NCBI GenBank assembly: GCA_964412375.1
Contig: CAYPOD010000005.1
Span: forward strand, 1 to 64,000
Source: CADEDV01 sp964412375
GTDB taxonomy: Bacteria; Bacteroidota; Bacteroidia; Chitinophagales; Chitinophagaceae
Length of the DNA stretch: 64,000 nt
Reading direction: 5' to 3'
The notes under the pieces were generated by a model. The model searched no databases and was not told where the DNA came from. It saw nothing but the letters and a program-made list of their open reading frames with translations. Positions 25,470 to 33,302 of this stretch are shown here, one piece after another; within the stretch, counting starts at the first letter, position 1; each line of letters starts with the position of its first letter. Both the position numbers and the translations under genes were made by a program.

Positions 25470-25520
25470 ATGACAACTCACCTTACCGGTGCAATCCGGT
25501 AGTGCTTTACGCATAGTTGT
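25470..25520. terminator. nested stem-loops between two convergent genes
   Basis: An outer 7-bp stem (25471-25477 with 25514-25520) encloses an inner hairpin TACCGG/CCGGTA (25483-25488 with 25495-25500). It fills the spacer between convergent genes, the usual place for a shared terminator, but no strong T tract is present. Confidence 0.4.
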
Positions 25521-25525
25521 CCTGG

Positions 25526-25999
25526 TCAGTTCACCACTTTATTGGCACAACTGCTGCTGGCAAAAGCTTCTGGTTTTGCCTTGAAAGCAAAACCCATTCC
25601 CAGGATATACCCCATCGCTTCTTTGAGGGCATCATTGCTTTTGAAGTGAGGGTTGGTGTTGATGTCCGCATGCACTTCCATGTCCACATCGTACACGGTG
25701 AAAAGATTGCAGAGCTCATAAGCGATCTCTATACTTTTTGCCACTTCCATCAGCATTCTTTCTTTGATGGTAAAGGGCTGGCGGGTCTTTTCATTATGGA
25801 TAAACATAAAACCGCCGTGTCCTTCACGAAGAAAGACGATCACTGTCGCAAACTCTGTTTCTTTTCCTTTCACCTGGGAGTCGGTGCCGATGCAGACTTT
25901 CAGCCGGTATCCGGCTGCTGTTTCCCTTTTGATGGCAGTTTCCACCGCTTCGGAGATGGGGAGTTCAATCGGGTCGCCATTAAATTTTCTCCAACGCAT
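25526..25999 (-). CDS. RNase H-like YkuK family protein (DUF458)
   Basis: A 157-residue cytoplasmic protein with the YkuK pattern: KVCIGTDSQVKG near residue 36, FATVIVFLREGHGG, MLMEVAKSIEIAYEL, VDMEVHADINTNPHFKSN and the terminal GMGFAFKAKPEAFASS. The fold is RNase H-like and the conserved Asp residues (in GTDSQ and HADINT) could bind metal, but no activity is established to my knowledge. A hairpin upstream doubles as the terminator of the metalloprotease gene. Confidence 0.82.
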   Translation of the reverse strand: MRWRKFNGDPIELPISEAVETAIKRETAAGYRLKVCIGTDSQVKGKETEFATVIVFLREGHGGFMFIHNEKTRQPFTIKERMLMEVAKSIEIAYELCNLFTVYDVDMEVHADINTNPHFKSNDALKEAMGYILGMGFAFKAKPEAFASSSCANKVVN

Positions 26000-26004
26000 A
26001 GTAA

Positions 26005-26037
26005 AAGAGGTTTTCCCAAGTTATGGAAAAACCTCTT
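26005..26037 (-). terminator. terminator of the metalloprotease gene
   Basis: AAGAGGTTTTCC (26005-26016) pairs with GGAAAAACCTCTT (26025-26037), one bulged base, and on the minus strand runs into TTTTAC. It lies about 50 bases after the metalloprotease stop and just before the YkuK-like gene. Confidence 0.75.
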
Positions 26038-26088
26038 ATTAACAAACAGGGTACGGATTAAAGTTCTGTTACCAGAACGGGAAAGCAG

Positions 26089-27693
26089 TTATTGTTTGAT
26101 CAGTTTATCGGTCCATTGTTCGTTTTGATTGGCAAACCGGATCATATACATACCGTTCACAAGACCTGCAGTGCTGATGCTGTTCATGCCGTTAATAAGT
26201 TGTCCTTTGTTCACCATCCTGCCATTCATATCGAAAAGCTGGTAGCTGAATGTGCCGGGACTGTTTACCAGGATATGGTTGCTGCGGATAAGGTTGCCTA
26301 CCAATTGTGGTCGGGGTGTGGCTCCTGTTTGTTTCAGGGTCACCACGTTGGAATAATGTTGCTGGCCATTGTCCAGCGTCACCTGTAAACGGTATTGCGC
26401 AGTTGTAATTGTGTTGGGGCGATAAATAAATGAACGGCTGTCAACAGCGGTTTCGGTCAGTGCATCAAAGTTTCTTCCATCGGTTGAGATTTCCAGCAAT
26501 TGTTTGGTAATGGGTTCATCAGCGATGATCTCCCAGTTCAGTTTATGCTTATCACCTGTGATGCTGCCGCTGAGCTGCAGTTTGTGCAGCGGAAGTGTGC
26601 CGCCTCCTGCAGTGAATTTACCCTGCAATGAGTAAGAGCCCAGGCTTGCATATTCCGGCGCATACAGATTGCCTTTGCCTTCAATCCTAAGATAGTATGT
26701 ACCTGAGTTCAGTGTGGTGTCAATTACGGAACTGAGCAATGTGCCGGGATTATAAATACTCAGCAGTGTTTCTGAGCTGTTATAGAGTCCTACCTGCATA
26801 TCGAGGTTAGAACCTGAATTACCGGTGCCGACATTGTAGGGGATGGCATCCAGTTCAAAACGGCCATCAGCCGGCATGATAAAACGAATCATATCCTGGT
26901 CTGCGCTTCTTTCTATTACACCATTTATAGTGAATTGGTTGTTGGTGAAATTAGCTAATGTGGCATCTGCATAGGTACTGTTGTGATCGTCGTTGCGATA
27001 ACCAAAACCGTTACCTGCTGCGGTAATCACATCGAGGTCGCTTTGGATATTATTGCAGCCACCCGAGTTGGGGCCATTGTGCCAGAGAGTGAAATTCCTG
27101 TAATAACCTACTCCCATGATCGGGGCCCAGCCAATTTCGCCGGAGCCTGTTCCCTGGTGATAGTCGGAAATCTTCACGCAATTAGCATCATAATTAGCCT
27201 GGTGATACAATCCTAAAGTATGACCTGCTTCATGCGAAGCAGCCTCCGCAATGTTTTTGGCATTGTAATTCAGCAATGCCGTGAAAACGAAGCAGGGGGT
27301 ATCATCATTCCATTTAAAGGAGTTTACAAAAGCAACACCACCGGCACTGCCATACCAACTGGACGAGACGGTAAGAATAACTCTCATTCGCTGATTGGCC
27401 GGTGCAGCAGCATACTTGCTTTCATCAGTGGTTACGTTGATGTTGAAAGGGCGGTAGTCTTCAGCCACCCTGTTGAACACCTGCAATGTTTTTGTTTCAT
27501 CCAACCCGGATGGATCACATACAATGGGACCGTTGTAGTTCCAACTGGTGCCGTTTACCGTATGCCCGTCAAAATCCAGGAAAATGACAGCGGTGGCGGA
27601 AGGATAGCTGTTGAGCACCGGTGTTTGTGCTTTGGCAGCCGTGCCTGCTGTGATCATCAGCAGGGCAATAACTGATTGGAATAGGTTTTTCAT
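26089..27693 (-). CDS. secreted zinc metalloprotease with T9SS type A sorting domain
   Basis: Extracellular metzincin-like protease, 534 residues. A signal peptide (VIALLMITAGTAAKAQ) comes first. The catalytic domain has the extended zinc motif HEAGHTLGLYH (His154, Glu155, His158, His164) and a Met-turn (PIMGVGYY). Residues about 245-355 look like a bacterial pre-peptidase C-terminal (PPC) domain (FIMPADGRFELDAIP, then SGTYYLRIEG). The tail, with FSYQLFDMNGRMVNKGQL, GMYMIRF and a final basic strand, is a type A sorting domain for the type IX system, cleaved off after secretion. The small gene 27755-28228 lies 61 bases upstream on the same strand and may be co-transcribed. Confidence 0.9.
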   Translation of the reverse strand: MKNLFQSVIALLMITAGTAAKAQTPVLNSYPSATAVIFLDFDGHTVNGTSWNYNGPIVCDPSGLDETKTLQVFNRVAEDYRPFNINVTTDESKYAAAPANQRMRVILTVSSSWYGSAGGVAFVNSFKWNDDTPCFVFTALLNYNAKNIAEAASHEAGHTLGLYHQANYDANCVKISDYHQGTGSGEIGWAPIMGVGYYRNFTLWHNGPNSGGCNNIQSDLDVITAAGNGFGYRNDDHNSTYADATLANFTNNQFTINGVIERSADQDMIRFIMPADGRFELDAIPYNVGTGNSGSNLDMQVGLYNSSETLLSIYNPGTLLSSVIDTTLNSGTYYLRIEGKGNLYAPEYASLGSYSLQGKFTAGGGTLPLHKLQLSGSITGDKHKLNWEIIADEPITKQLLEISTDGRNFDALTETAVDSRSFIYRPNTITTAQYRLQVTLDNGQQHYSNVVTLKQTGATPRPQLVGNLIRSNHILVNSPGTFSYQLFDMNGRMVNKGQLINGMNSISTAGLVNGMYMIRFANQNEQWTDKLIKQ

Positions 27694-27754
27694 AACAAGG
27701 CGGATTTTTAGTTTTTCGATAGGTACAGGAGGATACGGAAAAAAAACGGGTCAG

Positions 27755-28228
27755 TTATTCATTGATCAGGTCGTAAAATTTTCGTTTGATAAAATAATAT
27801 TGGCCATTTTCTGATTGGAGCTCAAACAGATCACCATGTCCAAAACTGATAATGCGGCCGCTGAAAGAAGTACTGCCATCAGGGTTTGCTGATTCGGTAA
27901 TGGTGAGACTGGCACCGTTGAAATTGCTAGAACGCAGCACCACGCTGCTGTTCTTGTTGTTACGGGTAGCAGTTGAAACGATCCTTCCGTTGAAGAAAGT
28001 TGTTTTTTGATTGGCAGCCATCCGCACCTGTACATCTTTTCCCATTTCATTATTCAATAATGATTTCAGGTAAGTAGCATCTACAGGAATTTTTTCAGGA
28101 AGATCGGCAAAGAGCAAAGGTTTGTTGTAATCCGGCTCGTTGATCGGGATTGGTTTTTCCTGGGCCGTGGCCACTGCGCACATGAGCAGTAATGACAGGC
28201 AAATGCCTGAAAGTCTTAGGTTTTTCAT
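27755..28228 (-). CDS. exported protein of unknown function
   Basis: A 157-residue product with a signal peptide (GICLSLLLMCAVATAQ) and a mature part rich in beta strands. It contains TTFFNGRIVSTATRN, SSVVLRSSNFNGASLTIT and GRIISFGHGDLFELQSE. The start is the ATG giving MKNLRLSG, because the codons upstream of it look non-coding. Immediately upstream of a secreted protease on the same strand, it could be an inhibitor or chaperone for it, but this rests only on position. The 200-base spacer upstream has a weak AT hairpin and no other supported gene. Confidence 0.7.
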   Translation of the reverse strand: MKNLRLSGICLSLLLMCAVATAQEKPIPINEPDYNKPLLFADLPEKIPVDATYLKSLLNNEMGKDVQVRMAANQKTTFFNGRIVSTATRNNKNSSVVLRSSNFNGASLTITESANPDGSTSFSGRIISFGHGDLFELQSENGQYYFIKRKFYDLINE

Positions 28229-28428
28229 TGTTGGATTTTTAAAAAAGTTAATCAATAACTTTTCAGCAGACGATTTTCGCTTCTGCAGTTTTCAGGGGGG
28301 ACGGTGATGCAAGTTTTGCAAAAGTTTTAAAGAGATGCAAGAAAGAAGAATGGAATTTCTTTTAAATAAAGCGGTTGTACTTGCAGCCAATAGTAAAGTT
28401 CCGAAATCAGGAATAGATGAAATACTTT

Positions 28429-28794
28429 TTAATACTGGTTTGTACTTAACATCACCAGGGTGCAGGCTTCTTTGGTTTCGATTCCTTGTTGACGGGCCAT
28501 TTCTTCCAGTTCATCATTCTCCGAACCAGGATTGAAAATGATGCGTTTTGGTTTTAACGATAATATATAGTCATAGTATTCCTGTTGATGAGCAGGATTG
28601 AGGTACATCGTAACCGTGTCAATGCCATCATGTGGTTTCTTTGCTGTATCAATGGCTACATCAGCCACCACAGTTTGTTTGCGGCCAATAGCCAGCACCG
28701 GGTGATTATATTTTCTTAATCGCTGAATGGCGAGATAGCTATACCTGGAAGGATTGCCGGATGCACCGAGCACAAGGGTTTTTTTTGAAGCCAT
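28429..28794 (-). CDS. CoA-binding domain protein (YccU-like)
   Basis: A 121-residue single-domain Rossmann protein. KKTLVLGASGNPSRYSYLAIQRL is the nucleotide/CoA-binding loop, and PVLAIGRKQ, TVTMYLNPAHQQEYYDYIL, KRIIFNPGSEN and the terminal EACTLVML fit the CoA_binding_2 family, whose role is not defined. The start is the ATG giving MASKKTLVLG. It follows the small membrane-protein gene on the same strand by 71 bases. Confidence 0.85.
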   Translation of the reverse strand: MASKKTLVLGASGNPSRYSYLAIQRLRKYNHPVLAIGRKQTVVADVAIDTAKKPHDGIDTVTMYLNPAHQQEYYDYILSLKPKRIIFNPGSENDELEEMARQQGIETKEACTLVMLSTNQY

Positions 28795-28865
28795 ATGTAA
28801 AAATAACAAGTTGGCGTTTAAATTGTTTCAACGGGAATACGCATACTCCGACGGGGAGTGTTCTG

Positions 28866-29234
28866 TCATATTTCTTTTGAAGTTCTTTTTGGAATTCTTC
28901 TGATTTCAGCAAAGCAAATAGCTGTATAGGTAATAGCCATAAAAGGAGCTGCAAACAGCATGATATAGTAAATAAACAGGAAGAGGGGGAAGACAAATCC
29001 CAGTCCGCCCATTGCAATGATGATGAGTGTTACCCAGTGGTAAAGCCTGCGGATACCATTTTTATATGTAAACCAACTCATAATTTCATGAATCAGCATG
29101 CTGAAAACCTGCCATCCGCCAACTACAAAATAGGCAGTAAACACAATGCCCGGATCGTAAAAGAAATAACAAAGTGTAAATCCAAGTATCAAGAGTACAC
29201 TTATGGCAAGATCAATTTGCTTAAAGCGCTGCAT
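28866..29234 (-). CDS. small four-helix membrane protein
   Basis: A 122-residue integral membrane protein with about four hydrophobic segments (ISVLLILGFTLCYFF, VFTAYFVVGGWQVFSMLI, WVTLIIIAMGGLGFVFPLFLF, IYYIMLFAAPFMAITYTAI). No family recognised. The ATG at 29234 is preferred to a TTG nine codons upstream. It shares length and helix layout with the next gene upstream (29307-29699), and the pair may be distant paralogs. A terminator hairpin separates the two. Confidence 0.7.
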   Translation of the reverse strand: MQRFKQIDLAISVLLILGFTLCYFFYDPGIVFTAYFVVGGWQVFSMLIHEIMSWFTYKNGIRRLYHWVTLIIIAMGGLGFVFPLFLFIYYIMLFAAPFMAITYTAICFAEIRRIPKRTSKEI

Positions 29235-29283
29235 GTGATGGTTTAAAATTTCAGAAAACAATGAGAATATAAATTCAAATAAA

Positions 29284-29300
29284 AGCCGGTATTGCCGGCT
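29284..29300 (-). terminator. hairpin with T tract after the GbsR-linked membrane gene
   Basis: AGCCGG and CCGGCT flank a five-base loop. On the minus strand TTTTATTTG follows. It lies just after the stop codon of the 29307-29699 gene and probably ends the two-gene unit that starts with the GbsR-like regulator. Confidence 0.6.
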
Positions 29301-29306
29301 GACAGT

Positions 29307-29699
29307 TTAGCCTGCTTTCCGCATTCTCCACCACTCGATCCAGGTTATAGCGGTATAGAAAAGTATAACGGCAACAGCAAGTACACCTGCCCATACGATA
29401 GTTCCCAGGCCTGGCATTTCATGTTTATCTCGGACACTGGTGGCATCCTGTATAAACCCGATAATGATGACTACAAAAACAAGCCCTGTTGCAACGAGGT
29501 GTATTTTGCGCAGCGTGGTGGCTTTCCAGGATAATGGTCTGTTTACAGCATGAACTACCAGGCTGATGATCTGCAATAAACCCAACCCGATCAAAAATGA
29601 TAAGGGGCTCATGGATTCTGTACCGGCAATAAAACCAGCTGCGAGAATAAGGATCAGCACAGTTTGTGCAATGGCATCAAATGTTTTGTATCCTCTCAT
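29307..29699 (-). CDS. small four-helix membrane protein linked to a GbsR-type regulator
   Basis: A 130-residue integral membrane protein with four hydrophobic segments (TVLILILAAGFIAG, FLIGLGLLQIISLVVHAV, IHLVATGLVFVVIIIGFI, IVWAGVLAVAVILFYTAI) and a short basic C-terminus (EWWRMRKAG). No family recognised. It starts five bases after the stop of the regulator gene on the same strand, so the two are almost certainly co-expressed; it is a natural candidate for what the regulator controls or senses. Confidence 0.72.
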   Translation of the reverse strand: MRGYKTFDAIAQTVLILILAAGFIAGTESMSPLSFLIGLGLLQIISLVVHAVNRPLSWKATTLRKIHLVATGLVFVVIIIGFIQDATSVRDKHEMPGLGTIVWAGVLAVAVILFYTAITWIEWWRMRKAG

Positions 29700-29704
29700 A
29701 CAGG

Positions 29705-30211
29705 TTATTTAAAGATTTTCAGCAGGTTTCCTACAAACCAGCTCTCTTCGGCTTTTATCATGGTGTCTAGTGTTCTGTCAGCCTGCTTGCCTAGTTTTTT
29801 AATATTGCTGACTGTGTCAAGAAAAGTTTTCACCTGCTTATCTCTTTTATCTCCTTCCACCGTTTCCAGTTTGTCCAGGAGTTGCAGCATGGGCTCCAGC
29901 TCTCTTTTTTTTCTTTCTTTTACTATTTGTTTCACCACTTTCCAGATTTCTTTTTCCGCAGAAAAATATTCTTTGCGTTCGCCGGGCAGCAACACTCTTT
30001 CCACCAGGCCCCAGTTGATCAGTTCCCGGATATTCATATTGGTATTGCCCCTGCTGATGTTGAGTTCTTCCATGATGTCATCCTGGGTGAGGGGGTCAGG
30101 GCTCACTAATAATAAGGCATGTATCTGCGCCATGGTGCGGTTGATGCCCCAATGGGTACCAAAGGCGCCCCAGCTACTGATGAATTGTTGTCTGGCTTCT
30201 GTGAGTTTCAT
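29705..30211 (-). CDS. GbsR/MarR-type transcriptional regulator
   Basis: A 168-residue winged-helix protein. Residues about 20-90 form the DNA-binding domain (INRTMAQIHALLLVSPDPLTQDDIMEELNIS then RGNTNMNIRELINWGLVERV), in the GbsR subgroup pattern in which a NISRGNTNMNIREL recognition helix is followed by a GERKEYF wing. A helical C-terminal part (KKRELEPMLQLLDKLE) probably dimerises. GbsR itself responds to choline; the ligand here cannot be told. It heads a minus-strand unit with a membrane-protein gene five bases downstream. Confidence 0.85.
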   Translation of the reverse strand: MKLTEARQQFISSWGAFGTHWGINRTMAQIHALLLVSPDPLTQDDIMEELNISRGNTNMNIRELINWGLVERVLLPGERKEYFSAEKEIWKVVKQIVKERKKRELEPMLQLLDKLETVEGDKRDKQVKTFLDTVSNIKKLGKQADRTLDTMIKAEESWFVGNLLKIFK

Positions 30212-30265
30212 GGACCAAAACTACAACCCTGTTTCCGAATTTTCAAAATTTATTGAAAATATATT

Positions 30266-31021
30266 TTAGAAAGAGAAAGTGATAGGTTGACGGCGGTAAG
30301 CGTTTACTTTTCTTCCGTTTTGAAAGGCCGGTTCCCACTTTGGCGACTGTTTGATCAGCCGGATGGCTTCTTCGTCCAGCGAATATTCAACAGAACGATA
30401 TAAGCGGATATCACTGATACTTCCATCGCTCCCTACTCTAAAAAAAATATCGGTCCGCCCGGCGATGCCCATTTTTTGGGCCCTTTCCGGAAATTGCAAA
30501 CGGCTTTGCAGGTATTTTATCCAGCCTTTTTCACCACCTTTAAAAGTCGCTTCTTTCTCATCAGGATATTTATACATTGAATCATTCTTCTCCCTTTCCA
30601 GCCGAAGAGTAATACTGTCTTTTCTTTCAATGAGCACACCCTTGTTATATTTTTCAGTTTGCCAGACAGATAAAGTATCGGTGAAATAAAGCCAGGTGCC
30701 GTGTTTTTTTCCCTCAAATGTTTCTCCGGACGAATCAATCAAGCCATTGTTGTCAAACCAGGCAAAATAACCATGAGGAATTTCAGCATCCTTGTCTTTA
30801 TAAGTTTCTAAAGAAAACAACGGACCGGAAAAGTTATAATATTTCCATTGCCATGCCGTATCATTTAATTTCTCCAGGCAGCCGAGGATTTGAGCCTGCT
30901 CTGCCGAAGCAGGTTTCCAGTTGGCATCATACAGGTAGAAGGAAACATTATTATTCCTGTTTTTCTGCGCTGCAATACTGCCTGCAGCAAGAAGAAAAAG
31001 GATAAAAAAATATTTTTTCAT
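30266..31021 (-). CDS. periplasmic protein with TonB C-terminal domain
   Basis: A 251-residue protein with a signal peptide (FFILFLLAAGSIAAQ) instead of the membrane anchor of true TonB. The middle (YFAWFDNNGLIDSSGETFEG, then KKHGTWLYF) has a MORN-like pattern. The last 75 residues are a TonB C-terminal domain (FPERAQKMGIAGRTDIFFRV, DGSISDIRLYRSVEYSLDEEA, PKWEPAFQNGRKV). Such soluble TonB-domain proteins are frequent in Bacteroidota; whether they energise receptors is unclear. It lies four bases after the flotillin gene on the same strand. Confidence 0.85.
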   Translation of the reverse strand: MKKYFFILFLLAAGSIAAQKNRNNNVSFYLYDANWKPASAEQAQILGCLEKLNDTAWQWKYYNFSGPLFSLETYKDKDAEIPHGYFAWFDNNGLIDSSGETFEGKKHGTWLYFTDTLSVWQTEKYNKGVLIERKDSITLRLEREKNDSMYKYPDEKEATFKGGEKGWIKYLQSRLQFPERAQKMGIAGRTDIFFRVGSDGSISDIRLYRSVEYSLDEEAIRLIKQSPKWEPAFQNGRKVNAYRRQPITFSF

Positions 31022-31025
31022 CTGT

Positions 31026-32561
31026 CTATTTCTTTTTCACTTCTTCTGCTTCCACGTCCACTGCGGCTTCTTCTTTTTTCTTTCCCAGGTAAGTGGGCAG
31101 ATCCATACCGGCCATATCAAAAATATCTTTCAAAGGCGGCACTGCTTTGTATAAGCCGCTCATGAAATTGGCAGTGCCGCTTTTCCCATCACCCGACTGT
31201 CCGCCACCATCCCAAACAGTTACTTTATCTATCTTGATATTCTTGATAGCTTCCGATTGCATTTTCACCAGTTCAGGAAGCTTATCGGCAATCAACAGCA
31301 ATACCGCATCTTTGGAATTGTTACCGGCTGCTTTTACAATGCGTTCAAGACCTTCGGCTTGTTTGGTGAGCATTTCATACACACCTCTTGCTTCTGCTTC
31401 CAGTTTTGCAAAGATGGCATCGGCTTCACCCTTTGCTTTTTCTCTCAATTGTTCAGCCGCTGCCTGCGCTTCAATAATGAGTTTTTGTTTTTGAATGTCG
31501 GCAGCCACCACAATCGTTGCATTCTGTGAAGCCCGGTCTCTTTCTGCACGGGCATTCTCTGCCTTTTGTTCGGCGAGATAGGCTTCTTCCAATGCCTTAG
31601 CTGCCTGCACCTTTTCGGCTGCTATCGCTTTTTTCAAAGCTTCTGCCTCTCTTTCTCTCCTGGCCGCATCAGAATTGGCAATTTCAATTTTAGAAAGGTT
31701 TTCACCCTGCACGGCAATGGCATTGGCCTCCGCCATTTTTACACGGGTATCTCTTTCTGCTTCTGCTTTCCCGATATTTTCATCCCGGTTGGCACCGGCT
31801 ATTTGAATTTCTTTTTCTTTTACGGCCAGTGCCACATTGATATCCCTGTCTCTCTGCGTTTCGGCTACTTTGATATCCCTTTCTTTTTCAGCTGTTGTTT
31901 TACCAATATCACCCGTACGTTCTTGTTCCGCTACACGGATCTTTGCTTCGTTGATAGCTTTGGCTGCGGCTTCTTTACCCAACGCATCAATATAACCACT
32001 TTCATCTTTGATGTCGGTTACGTTCACGTTGATCATCTTCAGACCGATCTTATTCAATTCTGCTTCTACGTTGGAAGCGATATTGGCCAAAAACTTATCC
32101 CGGTTGTTATTGATCTCTTCAATATCCATCATGGCCACCACCAAACGCATCTGGCCGAGGATAATATCCTTGGCCAGGTCATGTATTGCAGGACGCTGCA
32201 TTCCGAGCAGGCGTTCGGCAGCATTCTGCATCACAGCCGGTTCTGTGGAAATACCAACAGTGAACCGGGAAGGAACATCAACCCTAATGTTTTGCTTACT
32301 CAAGGCGCTGGTCAGGTTCACTTCAATTGAGATAGGAGTGAGGTCGAGAAAAGAATAATCCTGGATGATAGGCCAGATGAACGCAGCACCGCCATGAATA
32401 CATTTTGCCGTTTGTGTGCCTTCAGCTCCTTTGCCTACTTTACCATATACTACCAATATCCTGTCCGACGGGCAGCGTTTATAACGCCGGAACATGGAGT
32501 AAACAAGAATAAAGAAAAACAGTATCGCTACCGCGATGACCAATAATAAATTTTCAGCCAT
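31026..32561 (-). CDS. flotillin-family (SPFH) membrane protein
   Basis: Scaffold of membrane microdomains, 511 residues. One N-terminal membrane helix (LLLVIAVAILFFFILVY), an SPFH/band-7 domain from about 30 to 210 (IPISIEVNLTSALSKQNIRVDV pattern split as PISIEVNLTS and VDVPSRFTVGIS), then a long Ala/Glu/Lys-rich flotillin coiled coil (AEAEALKK-type repeats to about 400), and a C-terminal segment (GNNSKDAVLLLIADKLPELVKMQ) close to that of YuaG/FloT. The NfeD-like gene 21 bases upstream is the usual partner, as in the yuaF-yuaG arrangement. Confidence 0.93.
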   Translation of the reverse strand: MAENLLLVIAVAILFFFILVYSMFRRYKRCPSDRILVVYGKVGKGAEGTQTAKCIHGGAAFIWPIIQDYSFLDLTPISIEVNLTSALSKQNIRVDVPSRFTVGISTEPAVMQNAAERLLGMQRPAIHDLAKDIILGQMRLVVAMMDIEEINNNRDKFLANIASNVEAELNKIGLKMINVNVTDIKDESGYIDALGKEAAAKAINEAKIRVAEQERTGDIGKTTAEKERDIKVAETQRDRDINVALAVKEKEIQIAGANRDENIGKAEAERDTRVKMAEANAIAVQGENLSKIEIANSDAARREREAEALKKAIAAEKVQAAKALEEAYLAEQKAENARAERDRASQNATIVVAADIQKQKLIIEAQAAAEQLREKAKGEADAIFAKLEAEARGVYEMLTKQAEGLERIVKAAGNNSKDAVLLLIADKLPELVKMQSEAIKNIKIDKVTVWDGGGQSGDGKSGTANFMSGLYKAVPPLKDIFDMAGMDLPTYLGKKKEEAAVDVEAEEVKKK

Positions 32562-32581
32562 GGTTTATCAGGTTAAGTTGA

Positions 32582-33175
32582 TTAAGAAAGTTTGGAGGTA
32601 ACTAAAAGAACACTGTCGTTCACTACAGAAACCACTTTCACCAGCCTGCCGGTGCTGATCTGTTCTTCATCATCGGTAATGGCCTGCAGTTCATGCAGAG
32701 AACCCTGCACTTTTATATGCACTTTTCCAAAGCCACCCCGTGTTGGCGGAATGAATAGATACGTTTCAGCAATCAGTCCCACTGCATTTTTAATCTGCAA
32801 GGTGCCGCTTTGTTTCAATTTGCTCATGCTGCGAAAAAGAAAAGCCATAATGAGCACTACCACCGATCCGGCCAGCACTGCAATAACAATCGTTATTCCT
32901 TTTCCCATGCCGCCTTTGATGCAGGCAATGCCTGTCCATCCAAAAATCGTGAAGAAAGCGATCATGTTTTTGATGGTGAAAAACTGGTGACCGATGCCGC
33001 CATCACCGCTAACGTACTCATCCGCATCACCTATTGAACTATCGCCATCGCCGGTGATGAAGGATAGCACCAACTGGACCAGGAAAAGTGCAGAAAACAG
33101 CAAGGCCGCCACCCAGAATATTTTTTCAAAAGATGTTAGCGCCTGCCACCAGGAAGAAATATCTAAGAGGTTCAT
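32582..33175 (-). CDS. NfeD-like / YuaF-type membrane protein
   Basis: A 197-residue membrane protein: helices near residues 15-40, 75-95 and 105-130 (IAFFTIFGWTGIACIKGG; ITIVIAVLAGSVVVLIMAFLF), then a C-terminal OB-like beta domain (GLIAETYLFIPPTRGGFGKV, ISTGRLVKVVSVVNDSVLLV). This matches YuaF-type NfeD proteins that partner flotillins. The start is the ATG giving MNLLDISSW. The next gene downstream is the flotillin. A 127-base divergent spacer separates it from the metallophosphoesterase. Confidence 0.85.
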   Translation of the reverse strand: MNLLDISSWWQALTSFEKIFWVAALLFSALFLVQLVLSFITGDGDSSIGDADEYVSGDGGIGHQFFTIKNMIAFFTIFGWTGIACIKGGMGKGITIVIAVLAGSVVVLIMAFLFRSMSKLKQSGTLQIKNAVGLIAETYLFIPPTRGGFGKVHIKVQGSLHELQAITDDEEQISTGRLVKVVSVVNDSVLLVTSKLS

Positions 33176-33302
33176 GGTAAATGTTTGATTGGATACCGAA
33201 AATAAGCAATCCCCGAAATCTGCGGCTTTCTGCAACAAATATTCACCATGAAAAATTTACCGGGATAAAATGCCAGAAATGTGGCAATAAGTAACTTGCT
33301 GT

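Noticed and set aside
28243..28263. AT hairpin AAAAGTTA/TAACTTTT upstream of the exported unknown protein.
   Set aside because: All but two pairs are A-T and there is no T tract beyond; too weak to call.
28335..28535. Plus-strand frame of 66 codons before and into the CoA-binding gene.
   Set aside because: Half of it is antisense to the CoA-binding gene, and the peptide has no recognisable pattern.
31566..32330. Plus-strand frame of 254 codons opposite the flotillin gene.
   Set aside because: Complete overlap with a well-supported gene and a Cys/Phe/His-rich composition typical of antisense frames.
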